Source: Bacteroidota bacterium
GTDB taxonomy: Bacteria; Bacteroidota; Bacteroidia; Flavobacteriales; Weeksellaceae
Length of the DNA: 64,000 nt
Reading direction: 5' to 3'
Assembly (NCBI GenBank): GCA_023457935.1
Contig: JAEXBA010000066.1
Coordinates: 25,203-89,202 of the forward strand
Part shown: piece by piece, positions 26,244 to 33,757 of the stretch
Numbering within the stretch: the first letter of the stretch is position 1
How the letters are laid out: each line of letters starts with the position of its first letter
Made by a program: the position numbers and the translations under genes
Notes under the pieces: generated by a model
The model's database searches: none
The model's input: only the letters and a program-made list of their open reading frames with translations
Told to the model about the DNA's origin: nothing

Positions 26244-26270
26244 TTTTTGCTTTCAGAATCTTTATAAATT

Positions 26271-26309
26271 AAAACACGGTGCGGACTTTCAGTCCGCGCC
26301 GTGTTTTTT
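26271..26309. terminator. Strong terminator after recA
   Basis: AACACGGTGCGGACT-TTC-AGTCCGCGCCGTGTT followed by TTTT: a 15-bp stem with a single mismatch. It also faces the convergent alkyltransferase-like gene. Confidence 0.93.
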
Positions 26310-26314
26310 ATCTG

Positions 26315-26620
26315 TCACAGTTCATCCAATGGATTCCAGAACAGTGTTTTAAAATTCTGAATTTTATTTCCTTTTAATTCTATTCCTTCCCTCTTAAGTT
26401 TTGCTGTAAACTCTTCCAGACAGCTTGCGGTAATACAACCGGAAGAATTACATACGCGATGTGCCGGAACATCTTCAAGACAGCCACCCATCGCTTTCCC
26501 AACGTGGCGGGAATGATTTGGAAATCCAACAGCTTTGGCAATTGAGCCATAAGTGGAAACCCTTCCTTCTGGAATGAGTTTCGAGATTTCCCAAACCTGA
26601 GATTTGAAAACTTCATTCAT
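26315..26620 (-). CDS. Alkyltransferase-like protein (MGMT family, no active-site Cys)
   Basis: 101 residues, covering only the C-terminal DNA-binding domain of O6-alkylguanine transferases. Seen: FKSQVWEISKLIPEGRVSTYGSIAKAVG, the helix-turn-helix with SRHVGKAMGG, and the active-site equivalent VPAHRVCNSSG. The catalytic PCHRV motif has become PAHRV, so it cannot accept an alkyl group. Alkyltransferase-like proteins with Trp or Ala here bind O6-alkylguanine and pass the lesion to nucleotide excision repair. It neighbours recA, though convergently. Confidence 0.88.
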   Translation of the reverse strand: MNEVFKSQVWEISKLIPEGRVSTYGSIAKAVGFPNHSRHVGKAMGGCLEDVPAHRVCNSSGCITASCLEEFTAKLKREGIELKGNKIQNFKTLFWNPLDEL

Positions 26621-26654
26621 TATTTTTCAAATTTAGAAATTTTGTGGGGAAAAA

Positions 26655-26770
26655 CTGCCGGAACTTTTAGCCCGGATTGAAGCATTTGTTTGAGCTCTCC
26701 CGATGACCATCGGGAAGCGAGTGCGGAAAGCCGGTCTGATTTTCAAAGAGAGAAAATACGTTGGAGCTCC
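26655..26770. repeat. Interspersed intergenic repeat remnant
   Basis: Contains AGCCCGGATTGAAGCATTTG, then a TCCCGATG-ACC-ATCGGGA hairpin, GCGAGTGCGGAAAGCC and a closing GGAGCTCC. This resembles intergenic elements common in flavobacterial genomes. No coding potential seen. Identity inferred from pattern memory, not a search. Confidence 0.45.
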
Positions 26771-26772
26771 AA

Positions 26773-26800
26773 AAAAAATCCTGCAAAAATGCAGGATCTT
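26773..26800 (-). terminator. Terminator of the deoxyhypusine-synthase-like gene
   Basis: The minus strand reads GATCCTGCA-TTTT-TGCAGGAT followed by eight T residues, 20 bp after the stop. Confidence 0.88.
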
Positions 26801-26820
26801 TATTTAAACTAAATTTTTAG

Positions 26821-27795
26821 TTAAGAATTCTCTAAAATATACTGGAACATCAGAGGTGCGCAGATCGTTGCGTCACTTTCTACAATATATTTCGGAGTAT
26901 TGATATCCAGTTTTCCCCAAGTTATTTTTTCGTTCGGAACTGCACCGGAATACGAACCGTACGAAGTTGTGGAATCCGAAATCTGGCAGAAATATGACCA
27001 GAAGGGAATATCCGTCATTTCCAGATCCTGATACAGCATCGGAACAACACAAATCGGGAAATCTCCGGCAATTCCACCACCAATCTGGAAGAATCCAACT
27101 CCTTTTCCACCCGAATTTTTTGGATACCAATCGGCAAGGAACGTCATGTATTCAATTCCTGACTTCATTGTAGACGGCTGCAGTTCACCTTTTATACAGT
27201 AGCTCGCGAAAATATTACCCATGGTGGAATCTTCCCAACCCGGAACCACGATCGGTAAATTTTTCTCAGCCGCAGCAAGCATCCATGAATTTTCTTTCGG
27301 AATTTCATAATACTGCTCCAACACTCCTGAAAGCAGCATTTTGTACATATATTCGTGAGGAAAATAGCGTTCACCTTTGGCTTCGGCATCTTTCCAGATT
27401 TCAACAATATGCTTTTGCAGTCTTCGGAACGCCTCTTCTTCCGGAATACATGTGTCCGTAACACGGTTCAGGCCTTTTTCAAGCAAATCCCACTCCTGTT
27501 CCGGCGTTAAATCACGGTAATTCGGTACTCTTTCGTAATGCGAATGTGCGACAAGGTTCATCAAATCTTCCTCCAGATTTGCTCCGGTACAGGAAATGAT
27601 CTGAACTTTATCCTGGCGAATCATTTCAGCCAGAATTTTTCCCAACTCCGCCGTAGACATCGCTCCGGCAAGCGTAATCATCATTTTTCCACCGTCTTTA
27701 AGATGCGCAACATATCCTTTGGAAGCGTCCACCAAAGCGGCAGAATTAAAATGCAGATAGTATTTTTCCAGAAATTCGGTAATCGTGTAACTCAT
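26821..27795 (-). CDS. Deoxyhypusine synthase family protein
   Basis: 324 residues from the ATG at 27795. The frame opens at a TTG at 27813, but that triplet lies inside the -7 box. Eukaryotic/archaeal deoxyhypusine synthase moves the aminobutyl group of spermidine onto eIF5A. Bacteria lack eIF5A, so the bacterial relative must use another acceptor or make a polyamine such as homospermidine. Seen: MITLAGAMSTAELGKILAEMI, IVPGWEDSTMGNIF, GVGFFQIGGGIAGDFPI, the STTSYGSYSGAVPNEKITWGKL block with the expected catalytic lysine in WGKL, and DATICAPLMFQYIL. No polyamine genes are adjacent. Confidence 0.9.
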   Translation of the reverse strand: MSYTITEFLEKYYLHFNSAALVDASKGYVAHLKDGGKMMITLAGAMSTAELGKILAEMIRQDKVQIISCTGANLEEDLMNLVAHSHYERVPNYRDLTPEQEWDLLEKGLNRVTDTCIPEEEAFRRLQKHIVEIWKDAEAKGERYFPHEYMYKMLLSGVLEQYYEIPKENSWMLAAAEKNLPIVVPGWEDSTMGNIFASYCIKGELQPSTMKSGIEYMTFLADWYPKNSGGKGVGFFQIGGGIAGDFPICVVPMLYQDLEMTDIPFWSYFCQISDSTTSYGSYSGAVPNEKITWGKLDINTPKYIVESDATICAPLMFQYILENS

Positions 27796-27810
27796 TTTTA
27801 GATGTTTTAG

Positions 27811-27818
27811 CAAAGATA
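27811..27818 (-). promoter_or_regulatory. -7 box upstream of the deoxyhypusine-synthase-like gene
   Basis: The minus strand reads TATCTTTG, a full match, 15 nt before the ATG at 27795. It overlaps the alternative TTG start, which argues against that start. Confidence 0.55.
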
Positions 27819-27856
27819 GGATTTTGCGGATGAAAGTGGATAATTGTTCTCAAAAG

Positions 27857-27882
27857 AAAAGCACCGCCAATCGACGGTGCTT
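27857..27882 (-). terminator. Terminator of the curli operon
   Basis: The minus strand reads AAGCACCG-TCGATTGG-CGGTGCTT then TTCTTTT, 17 bp after the last gene of the operon. Confidence 0.88.
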
Positions 27883-27898
27883 ATGTTTCTGCTGATTA

Positions 27899-29398
27899 TT
27901 ACTCCCAATCCGGCATTTCAGCATTCGGAAACAGCGTGGTCCTTGAGTAATTTCCTGAAGAAGACTGCCCTATTTTCACAATATTCCTTGCGGAAATATT
28001 GTCGTTTGAAGTATTCACAAATATAATTTCAGAATCATTCGGGGAAAATCTTGGATCAAGATCGTTCATTCCGGAAGGTTTCTGACTGGCCGCTGACAGA
28101 TCAACAGCAGTTCCGCTTGCAAAGCTGTGTAAGTAAATCCTCGAATCCAATTGCCGGTAATTCTGAATATTTTCATATCCGGAAAAATCGCGTGTATAGA
28201 GCAACTGATGTCCCTGTATCGAAAAATTAAGGCCTCCTGCTCCACCCGGAACGTTGGAAAGGACAGTATCCGTCACCGTTCCCTGCATATTAATCGTAAA
28301 AATCTTCACATTATAACCGTCATTATTATTGGTTTTCAGTGCGATTTTATTTCCGTCGGTACTCCAGTCGCACTCAGTAATCAGACTTCCGTCAACGGTC
28401 TGATAAAGAAGTGTAAGCGCTGTACCGTCGCTGTTAATCATATATAGCTTGTTAAAACTCGGATAAATGAGTTTGCTTCCGTTGGAATTCCAGGCAAAAT
28501 CAAGCTCTTCATTCTTAAATCCGCTGACAGGAACGGTAGTAACCTGCGTACTGTTGCTTCCGTCTTTATTGGAAATGAAAATCTGATTGTTTCCGCCCAC
28601 ATTTTTGATATAGGCAATTTTATTGGCAACATTGTTAAACCTTGGCCGGAAACTTACCTGAGAACTGCTGGTAACATTAAACAGATTGTTGCCGTTTTCA
28701 TCGGAAGACACAATGTAGTAGTTGCCGTTTTGCTTCTTTGTGTACAAAAAGCGGTTGGTTGGGACAGTAACCACTTTAAACTGGAAAACAGGACTGTACA
28801 CCTTAGCATTAATCCCATCATCAGAAACAACCTGCCAGAAATAGGTGACGCCATAAATCAGATTACTGACAGTATAAGACTTTTCGGTAATATTGGTAAA
28901 TTCCTGAATATTAGAATTCTGACTGTTTTTTAGAATCAGGTCAAACGTAAGCGAATCATTTTCGGGATCGGTAGCATTCCAGGTAAAGGTTACACTGTTT
29001 GGCATATCCACGGCATTATCTGCAGGGAAAAGAAGCTCAGGCGCATACGGCGACTGATTTCCTGCAGTATCGTCTGCAAGTTCAATTGCAATATCGACAG
29101 TCTGGCCTTCTTTGGTAACATTCACCGGATGAAAAGTAGTAACATAACCGGAAAGTTCAGCTTTTACAGAATAATCCCCTACCGGAACATCAGAAATTGA
29201 AAAATTACCTTTATCATCTGTATAGACAGTCGAGCTGGTAGGCGCAGTTGTAATTCGCACTCCCTTCAATGGAGCATTGCTTGATTTTTCAGTTACCGTC
29301 CCTTTGACAACGCCTTTTCCTGCTACATCTACCAACTCCTCACGGCAGCCGAAAGAGATGAGCAAAATAAGTAAATATGTAAGTTTTAAGAATCTCAT
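27899..29398 (-). CDS. Lipoprotein with carboxypeptidase-regulatory domain and TolB-like propeller, in curli operon
   Basis: 499 residues. Lipoprotein signal RFLKLTYLLILLISFGC|REE. About 28-105 is a CarboxypepD-regulatory-like beta sandwich (GVVKGTVTEKSSNAPLKGVRI...VPVGDYSVKAEL). About 110-210 is an FnIII-like domain (VTFTWNATDPENDSLTF...YGVTYFWQVVSDDG). From about 215 there are PD40/WD40-like propeller blades (FLYTKKQNGNYYIVSSDENG, IAYIKNVGGNNQIFISNKDG, SKLIYPSFNKLYMINSDG, RFSPNDSEIIFVN). Its ATG overlaps the csgG stop by 4 bp, so it is translationally coupled and is the last gene of the operon. It could chaperone, anchor or survey curlin at the membrane; that role is inferred. Confidence 0.85.
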   Translation of the reverse strand: MRFLKLTYLLILLISFGCREELVDVAGKGVVKGTVTEKSSNAPLKGVRITTAPTSSTVYTDDKGNFSISDVPVGDYSVKAELSGYVTTFHPVNVTKEGQTVDIAIELADDTAGNQSPYAPELLFPADNAVDMPNSVTFTWNATDPENDSLTFDLILKNSQNSNIQEFTNITEKSYTVSNLIYGVTYFWQVVSDDGINAKVYSPVFQFKVVTVPTNRFLYTKKQNGNYYIVSSDENGNNLFNVTSSSQVSFRPRFNNVANKIAYIKNVGGNNQIFISNKDGSNSTQVTTVPVSGFKNEELDFAWNSNGSKLIYPSFNKLYMINSDGTALTLLYQTVDGSLITECDWSTDGNKIALKTNNNDGYNVKIFTINMQGTVTDTVLSNVPGGAGGLNFSIQGHQLLYTRDFSGYENIQNYRQLDSRIYLHSFASGTAVDLSAASQKPSGMNDLDPRFSPNDSEIIFVNTSNDNISARNIVKIGQSSSGNYSRTTLFPNAEMPDWE

Positions 29399-30774
29399 TT
29401 TTCAGAAGATTTGAATAGTTTGTCAAGATAAAAATTGATACCCAGGTTGAACCTTAAGCTTTGGTCATTTCTTTTCCCCTGCTTCAGGAAATCCCATTCG
29501 TCATCAAAACCAAAATCGAGCTGTGAACCTCCGCGCAAAGCTATTTTTTCCGAAACAAGATATTCAATTCCCGCCCCTGCCTGCGCTTTCAAAAATGTTT
29601 TGTCACCGTACTTTGTAATTCCGGCTCCGCCCGACAGATAAGGAGTGAATTTATTTCGTGAAAAAGGCTGATATTCAAGGTTCAGCTCACCTGATATACC
29701 GCGTCTCCAGAAAATATCCTGATTTTCGAAAATATGATAACTGGCATTTCCGTCAAGATATAAGACATCCGTAAGCATATATTTCATACCGAGTTTTGCA
29801 CCGAAATGGGTATTTGCCCGCACATAATCGCCACGAATTTTCGTCGCTTCTGCCATTCCGTAGAAAGCCCACTGTCCGCGTACGCGGTCTTTTGCAAGGT
29901 TCCCGTATATCCTGGAATCATTTACTTTCTGCTCTGAATTATACTGGGCAATCAAATCGGCAAACTGGGATTTATCAACATAATTTGAATCCCAGACATT
30001 ATCACGGATTCCCTCAACTATCAGTGCGTAAACTGCCTTTTCGATGGCCTCTGTTACTGCAAGCTGAACCGGTTCGTTTTGGGTAATGCCCACCTCAGCC
30101 TCCATTAAGCGCTCAACATCAACAAATTTAAACATGCTGCCGTTGATACTTGTTGAAAGTATATTCTTTGAAGTATAAACTGATTTCAGAATCTCGCCGT
30201 TTAATGTTGAAACTGCACGGATATAAACCGTGATTCGGTCCTGCCTGTATTGTGTAGAACCGCCTATTCCGAAATATCGCGCTCCCAAACCACCCGTCAT
30301 TACGTTGGTATCATACGAGATTATTCCGCCTTCCAGGATTATTCCGGCATAAAGCAGCGGCGGAAGGTTTCCTGTTTCATCCGTTTTATTGGGAATGTAT
30401 TCTTTTCGTGTTGAACGGATTAGCTGTCTTTCGTTCAGAAGGTTGCCGATGTTTTCTCTTTCGATAGGCTTGAACCATTTACTGTCTTCAAGAGCTTTGA
30501 TGAGAATGGTTGTTGTTCCCTGAGGAACAGCCGTACTCCAGCTGGCACCGGTTTCCGAAGGTTTATACTGCCCGGTCTGATCACGGAATTTGTAAACCCC
30601 CACTACAATCTTCTCTTTTGGTGCAGGAAGACTTTTGATTTCTGAAGTCAGTTTTGTTACTTCGCCCATGCCTGATTCCGGACTGCTTACCGGTATTTTC
30701 AACACAGGACTGCAACCTATCAAAAAAAATGATATAACAGCGCCCAGACAGAATCTGTAAAAATTCACATTCAT
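29395..30774 (-). CDS. csgG: CsgG-family curli secretion pore with a C-terminal barrel extension
   Basis: 459 residues, much longer than the roughly 280 of Escherichia coli CsgG. Lipoprotein signal ending FFLIGC|SP. The CsgG domain (about 50-265) is clear: EKIVVGVYKFRDQTGQYKPS, the TTTILIKALEDSKWFKPIERENIGNLLNERQ block, PPLLYAGIILEGGIISYDTNV and RYFGIGGSTQYRQDRITVYIRAVST. From about 290 the protein continues with antiparallel amphipathic strands (RGQWAFYGMAEATKIRGDY...FTPYLSGGAGITKYGDKTF...LRFNLGINFYL), like an OmpA/OprF-type outer-membrane barrel. CsgG forms the nonameric outer-membrane pore for curlin export. Neighbours csgF and csgE confirm the assignment. Confidence 0.92.
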   Translation of the reverse strand: MNVNFYRFCLGAVISFFLIGCSPVLKIPVSSPESGMGEVTKLTSEIKSLPAPKEKIVVGVYKFRDQTGQYKPSETGASWSTAVPQGTTTILIKALEDSKWFKPIERENIGNLLNERQLIRSTRKEYIPNKTDETGNLPPLLYAGIILEGGIISYDTNVMTGGLGARYFGIGGSTQYRQDRITVYIRAVSTLNGEILKSVYTSKNILSTSINGSMFKFVDVERLMEAEVGITQNEPVQLAVTEAIEKAVYALIVEGIRDNVWDSNYVDKSQFADLIAQYNSEQKVNDSRIYGNLAKDRVRGQWAFYGMAEATKIRGDYVRANTHFGAKLGMKYMLTDVLYLDGNASYHIFENQDIFWRRGISGELNLEYQPFSRNKFTPYLSGGAGITKYGDKTFLKAQAGAGIEYLVSEKIALRGGSQLDFGFDDEWDFLKQGKRNDQSLRFNLGINFYLDKLFKSSEK

Positions 30775-30783
30775 ACGCTCTGT

Positions 30784-31188
30784 TTAATTAGGTACAACAA
30801 TTTCCGACTGCTCGCCGGTGTCTGTATTGAGAATGGAAATCAGCAAGCCGTTCTGAGACTGCACAATTTCAAGATAAAGGGAACCGAAAAGATAAGTGCC
30901 CGGCTTCAGTTCTCCGTCGCCAAACTCTGATCCGAAAAGTTTCTGTGACAACTGACTCAGAAGCTGACGGTTCAAACTGTCGGTAAAACTGTCCAAAGAA
31001 CTTAAATTTCCGAAAGCGCTTGTTTTATCATCATCAAACTGATTCTGTGCTGTAGCTGAACTCATTAACCACTGATAGTTAAAAGTATCACCACCAAAAG
31101 CAGGATTAATTGGTTTGTACACTAACTGCTGACTGCTGCAAAAGCCAAATGCAAGCATCAGCGCGATCATGCAGAACAATTTTTTCAT
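30784..31188 (-). CDS. csgF: CsgF-family curli assembly protein
   Basis: 134 residues, the normal size. Signal peptide (KKLFCMIALMLAFGFCSSQ) followed by the family N-terminus LVYKPINPAFGGDTFNYQWLMSSA, which in E. coli CsgF plugs the CsgG pore. A helical middle (LSSLDSFTDSLNRQLLSQLSQKLF) and a small beta region (LKPGTYLFGSLYLEIVQSQNGLLISILN) follow. It couples secretion to nucleation at the cell surface. It lies between the csgE fusion (13 bp) and csgG (9 bp). Confidence 0.93.
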   Translation of the reverse strand: MKKLFCMIALMLAFGFCSSQQLVYKPINPAFGGDTFNYQWLMSSATAQNQFDDDKTSAFGNLSSLDSFTDSLNRQLLSQLSQKLFGSEFGDGELKPGTYLFGSLYLEIVQSQNGLLISILNTDTGEQSEIVVPN

Positions 31189-31201
31189 TTTTATTTTTTT
31201 T

Positions 31202-31933
31202 TTATTTTGTTTCTTTATCTACATCGCGACTTCTTATGAAACTGCTTAGAATCCGCAGAGAACGCAGTGCCTCGCTGTCGATATATTCTTCATCAGGCGT
31301 TGTATTAAACGCATAAATCGGCTGATCGTTAAACTCCACTACAATTCGGGAACTGCGGCCAAGTCCAGGGTTTTCTGAAATAATAACTGTACCGGGAATT
31401 TTAAGGTTCTGCAGAAGGTAATTCATATAAAACTTATCATAAAAATACTTTCCCATTTTGGTACGCGTCTCATCTATAGTTATTCCCAGAAGTTCTACAT
31501 TTTTTTCGGGAACGCGAGCAACCAGTTTTTTATCAAAAGACTCTGCATTTACAAAAAGACTGTCTTTAGAAATCAGGATTTTATTGTCTTCATCTTTTAT
31601 AAAGAGGAAAGCTTTGAGAGCGCCCTTATTTCCAAGGTTAATTTTCAGGTTACTGAGACTTTTGGTTTCATTGGGATTCACAACAAAATCGCCTTCCTGC
31701 TTGTTGCTGCTGGTATTACCGCCTTCGTCATTTTTCACAGCAATTAAAATATAATGGAGCGATTTGAAAACATCAGAATTATTAACTGCCGTTGCAGAAA
31801 TATTTACCAAATCCTCTCTCTGCTCGGAAATTATTTTGGCTGATACTTCATTCATATCTGAGTCATTTTGAGAAAAAATAATGAGCGGAAAAAGAATCAA
31901 AGAAAACCGGAAAATCTGTAGAAAACCTTTCAT
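31202..31933 (-). CDS. csgE: CsgE-family curli chaperone with an N-terminal CsgH-like domain
   Basis: 243 residues, about twice the size of E. coli CsgE. Signal peptide to about residue 21 (FSLILFPLIIFSQ). About 28-125 resembles CsgH-like immunoglobulin-type domains (VSAKIISEQREDLVNISATAV...LHYILIAVKN...FVVNPNETKSLSNLKINL...LFIKDEDNKILISKDSLF). About 145-243 is the CsgE domain (LLGITIDETRTKMGKYFYDKFYMNY, GTVIISENPGLGRSSRIVVEFNDQ, DSEALRSLRILSSFI). CsgE caps the CsgG pore and delivers curlin; CsgH is a periplasmic amyloid inhibitor in alphaproteobacteria. The fusion would join both chaperone functions. Confidence 0.85.
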   Translation of the reverse strand: MKGFLQIFRFSLILFPLIIFSQNDSDMNEVSAKIISEQREDLVNISATAVNNSDVFKSLHYILIAVKNDEGGNTSSNKQEGDFVVNPNETKSLSNLKINLGNKGALKAFLFIKDEDNKILISKDSLFVNAESFDKKLVARVPEKNVELLGITIDETRTKMGKYFYDKFYMNYLLQNLKIPGTVIISENPGLGRSSRIVVEFNDQPIYAFNTTPDEEYIDSEALRSLRILSSFIRSRDVDKETK

Positions 31934-31934
31934 A

Positions 31935-32339
31935 TCAATAATTTCGAACGAAAATCATTTTATCGTTGCCACGAATATTTATCTTCATGCCATCAGAAAC
32001 ACTGTTGTTTCCAGCGACATCAATATAATTATTGTTTCCACTGGTACTGATTTCGAGATTTGTAGCGCGCTGATCTGCATTGTTGTAGTTAAACGTATTG
32101 TAATCTCCCTGCTGAATAATCCGCAGATGCGCAGCTTTACTGTCCATCACATTAATTATATTATCGTTTCCAACCTGAACATTTACATTTACAGACTCTG
32201 CATTCAAACGCCTGCTGCTTTCAGAAAGAAACTGCAACACGTTAGAACTGTTTAAATCCCTATACGAAATTTTCTCCGCACTTTGTGCCGAGAACATCTG
32301 TATTGCCAAAATCAGAAAAAAAGTACTGAAAATCCGCAT
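31935..32339 (-). CDS. CsgB-like minor curlin/nucleator
   Basis: 134 residues with a signal peptide (RIFSTFFLILAIQMFSAQ). After a short helical stretch (NVLQFLSESSRRLNAESV) it carries a few degenerate curlin-type units rich in Asn, Gln and Gly: VQVGNDNIINVMDSK, RIIQQGDYNTFNYNN, ISTSGNNNYIDVAGN and INIRGNDKMIFVRN. Far fewer repeats than the neighbouring CsgA-like protein fits a nucleator or minor subunit. It follows csgA after a hairpin and is 1 bp from the csgE fusion. The nucleator role is inferred from position and repeat number. Confidence 0.78.
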   Translation of the reverse strand: MRIFSTFFLILAIQMFSAQSAEKISYRDLNSSNVLQFLSESSRRLNAESVNVNVQVGNDNIINVMDSKAAHLRIIQQGDYNTFNYNNADQRATNLEISTSGNNNYIDVAGNNSVSDGMKINIRGNDKMIFVRNY

Positions 32340-32350
32340 AACATAATTTT

Positions 32351-32385
32351 AGAAAAATTATGGGAGCAAGGATACTCCCATAATT
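32351..32385 (-). terminator. Intercistronic terminator-like hairpin between csgA and csgB-like genes
   Basis: Perfect 11-bp stem AATTATGGGAG/CTCCCATAATT around an 8-nt loop. On the minus strand it is followed by TTTCT, so the A-U end of the stem runs into a five-T stretch. It lies 20 nt after the csgA stop and 12 nt before the csgB-like start. It probably ends most transcripts after csgA or protects the csgA mRNA 3' end. Confidence 0.75.
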
Positions 32386-32404
32386 ATTATGATTTAAGAA
32401 TGAT

Positions 32405-33700
32405 TTAGTGTTGCGTTACCATGATACTGTTTCCGGTTCCGGACTGAATTCCTGTATGCATGTTACCTGTTCCTGTCTGAAGTACTGTTGCCGCATTGGC
32501 TGTACCGAACTGAGCGCTGTAAGATGCATTGCTTGTACCGGTTTGTGCGTTATAAATATAGTTGCTGTCCCCTAACTGAAGATTATCGGAATCGTTAAGG
32601 TTTCCAGTTTGCTCACCCAATACATAGTTAAGTGATCCTTCCTGAACTGAAGTGAACATATTTCCGTTTCCGGCCTGATTAGCCTGAGAATTGTTGCCGT
32701 TTCCGTACTGAGACTGCGAAGATGTGTTCTCATTGCCTACCTGAGCCAATGCTGCGATATTACCATCACCACCCTGAACCTGCCATGCATCATTTAAATC
32801 ACCCAATTGATCTACATCTGCAACATTTCCGTTTCCGCTTTGATTTTGATCAGATGAATTGCTGAGTCCGTCCTGGGTTGCAATCGCATAGTTCCCTGCA
32901 CCTGCCTGAGACTGGCCTGAATTATTGTTATCGCCATCCTGTGCTGAATAAGCAGTATTTCCGTCACCCAACTGATTTTGCCAGCTAGAGTTAGTGTCTC
33001 CAGTTTGATTAGTGCTCGCAAAATTACCCAAACCGCTCTGGTTTTGTGTAGCTACATTCTGAGCACCGGTCTGATTGCTGCCTGCAATATTTCCGTCACC
33101 GCTCTGCCACTGCTCCAAGGAGTTTCCCCAACCGGTCTGTAGACCGGAAGCCCAGTTACCGTTTCCACTCTGGTTCTGCAGGATGTTGTTGTTGTTCGCC
33201 CAGGTAGGAACCTGATTGCCATCGCCCAACTGATCCGCATACGCGTAGTTACCTGTACCGCTCTGAATTTGATCAACATACATTCTAGGGCCAGATTTCT
33301 GAACCGAAACCGCTGCATTGGAAGTACCTGCCTGTGTCTGATTAGCAACAACCATATAAGTTTGGTTTTGGGAAGCCATCACACTGTTTGCATCACCTTG
33401 CTGGTTTTGCGTTACATAACTCTTGTTGGACCATGATCCCAATCCCTGGTTTGAAGTAGCAGCATTTCCCTGACCTTCCTGATACGTAGAAGTTTCGTTG
33501 AACTGATGTCTTTGATAAACATTAATGCTGTTCCCGTTACCTACCTGTACTGAATTGTTTTTTTCCGAAAGTCCGTACTGATTGACAGTAGCAGTATTTC
33601 CGTTTCCTGACTGATTGACATCATTGTCATTAGTTGTTCCCTGTGCACTGAACATTGTTACCGCTCCAAGTGCAAATACGCTTAAAATTGCTTTTTTCAT
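32405..33700 (-). CDS. csgA: CsgA-like major curlin with about 35 eleven-residue repeats
   Basis: 431 residues from the ATG at 33700. The frame is open to 33787, but the extra part crosses the promoter and gives no signal peptide; the chosen start gives KKAILSVFALGAVTMFSAQ. The whole mature protein is a ladder of units of the form Q-x-G-x-x-N-x-x-x-x-x, for example QSGNGNWASGL, QTGWGNSLEQW, QSGDGNIAGSN and QTGAQNVATQN. My hand count is about 35 units, against 5 longer units in E. coli CsgA. Strict Q and N spacing supports a beta-helical amyloid. Many unit pairs alternate QSG- and QTG/QLG-type starts, giving a 22-residue superperiod. It is the first gene of the operon. Confidence 0.93.
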   Translation of the reverse strand: MKKAILSVFALGAVTMFSAQGTTNDNDVNQSGNGNTATVNQYGLSEKNNSVQVGNGNSINVYQRHQFNETSTYQEGQGNAATSNQGLGSWSNKSYVTQNQQGDANSVMASQNQTYMVVANQTQAGTSNAAVSVQKSGPRMYVDQIQSGTGNYAYADQLGDGNQVPTWANNNNILQNQSGNGNWASGLQTGWGNSLEQWQSGDGNIAGSNQTGAQNVATQNQSGLGNFASTNQTGDTNSSWQNQLGDGNTAYSAQDGDNNNSGQSQAGAGNYAIATQDGLSNSSDQNQSGNGNVADVDQLGDLNDAWQVQGGDGNIAALAQVGNENTSSQSQYGNGNNSQANQAGNGNMFTSVQEGSLNYVLGEQTGNLNDSDNLQLGDSNYIYNAQTGTSNASYSAQFGTANAATVLQTGTGNMHTGIQSGTGNSIMVTQH

Positions 33701-33726
33701 GATAAAAAGTTTTATGGTTAGTGAAG

Positions 33727-33757
33727 CAAATGTAAAACGCAATGGATAATGACACAA
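33727..33757 (-). promoter_or_regulatory. Promoter of the curli operon
   Basis: The minus strand has TTG at 33757-33755, a 20-nt spacer and TACATTTG at 33734-33727, 27 nt before the csgA ATG. Good match to the Bacteroidota consensus. Confidence 0.8.
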
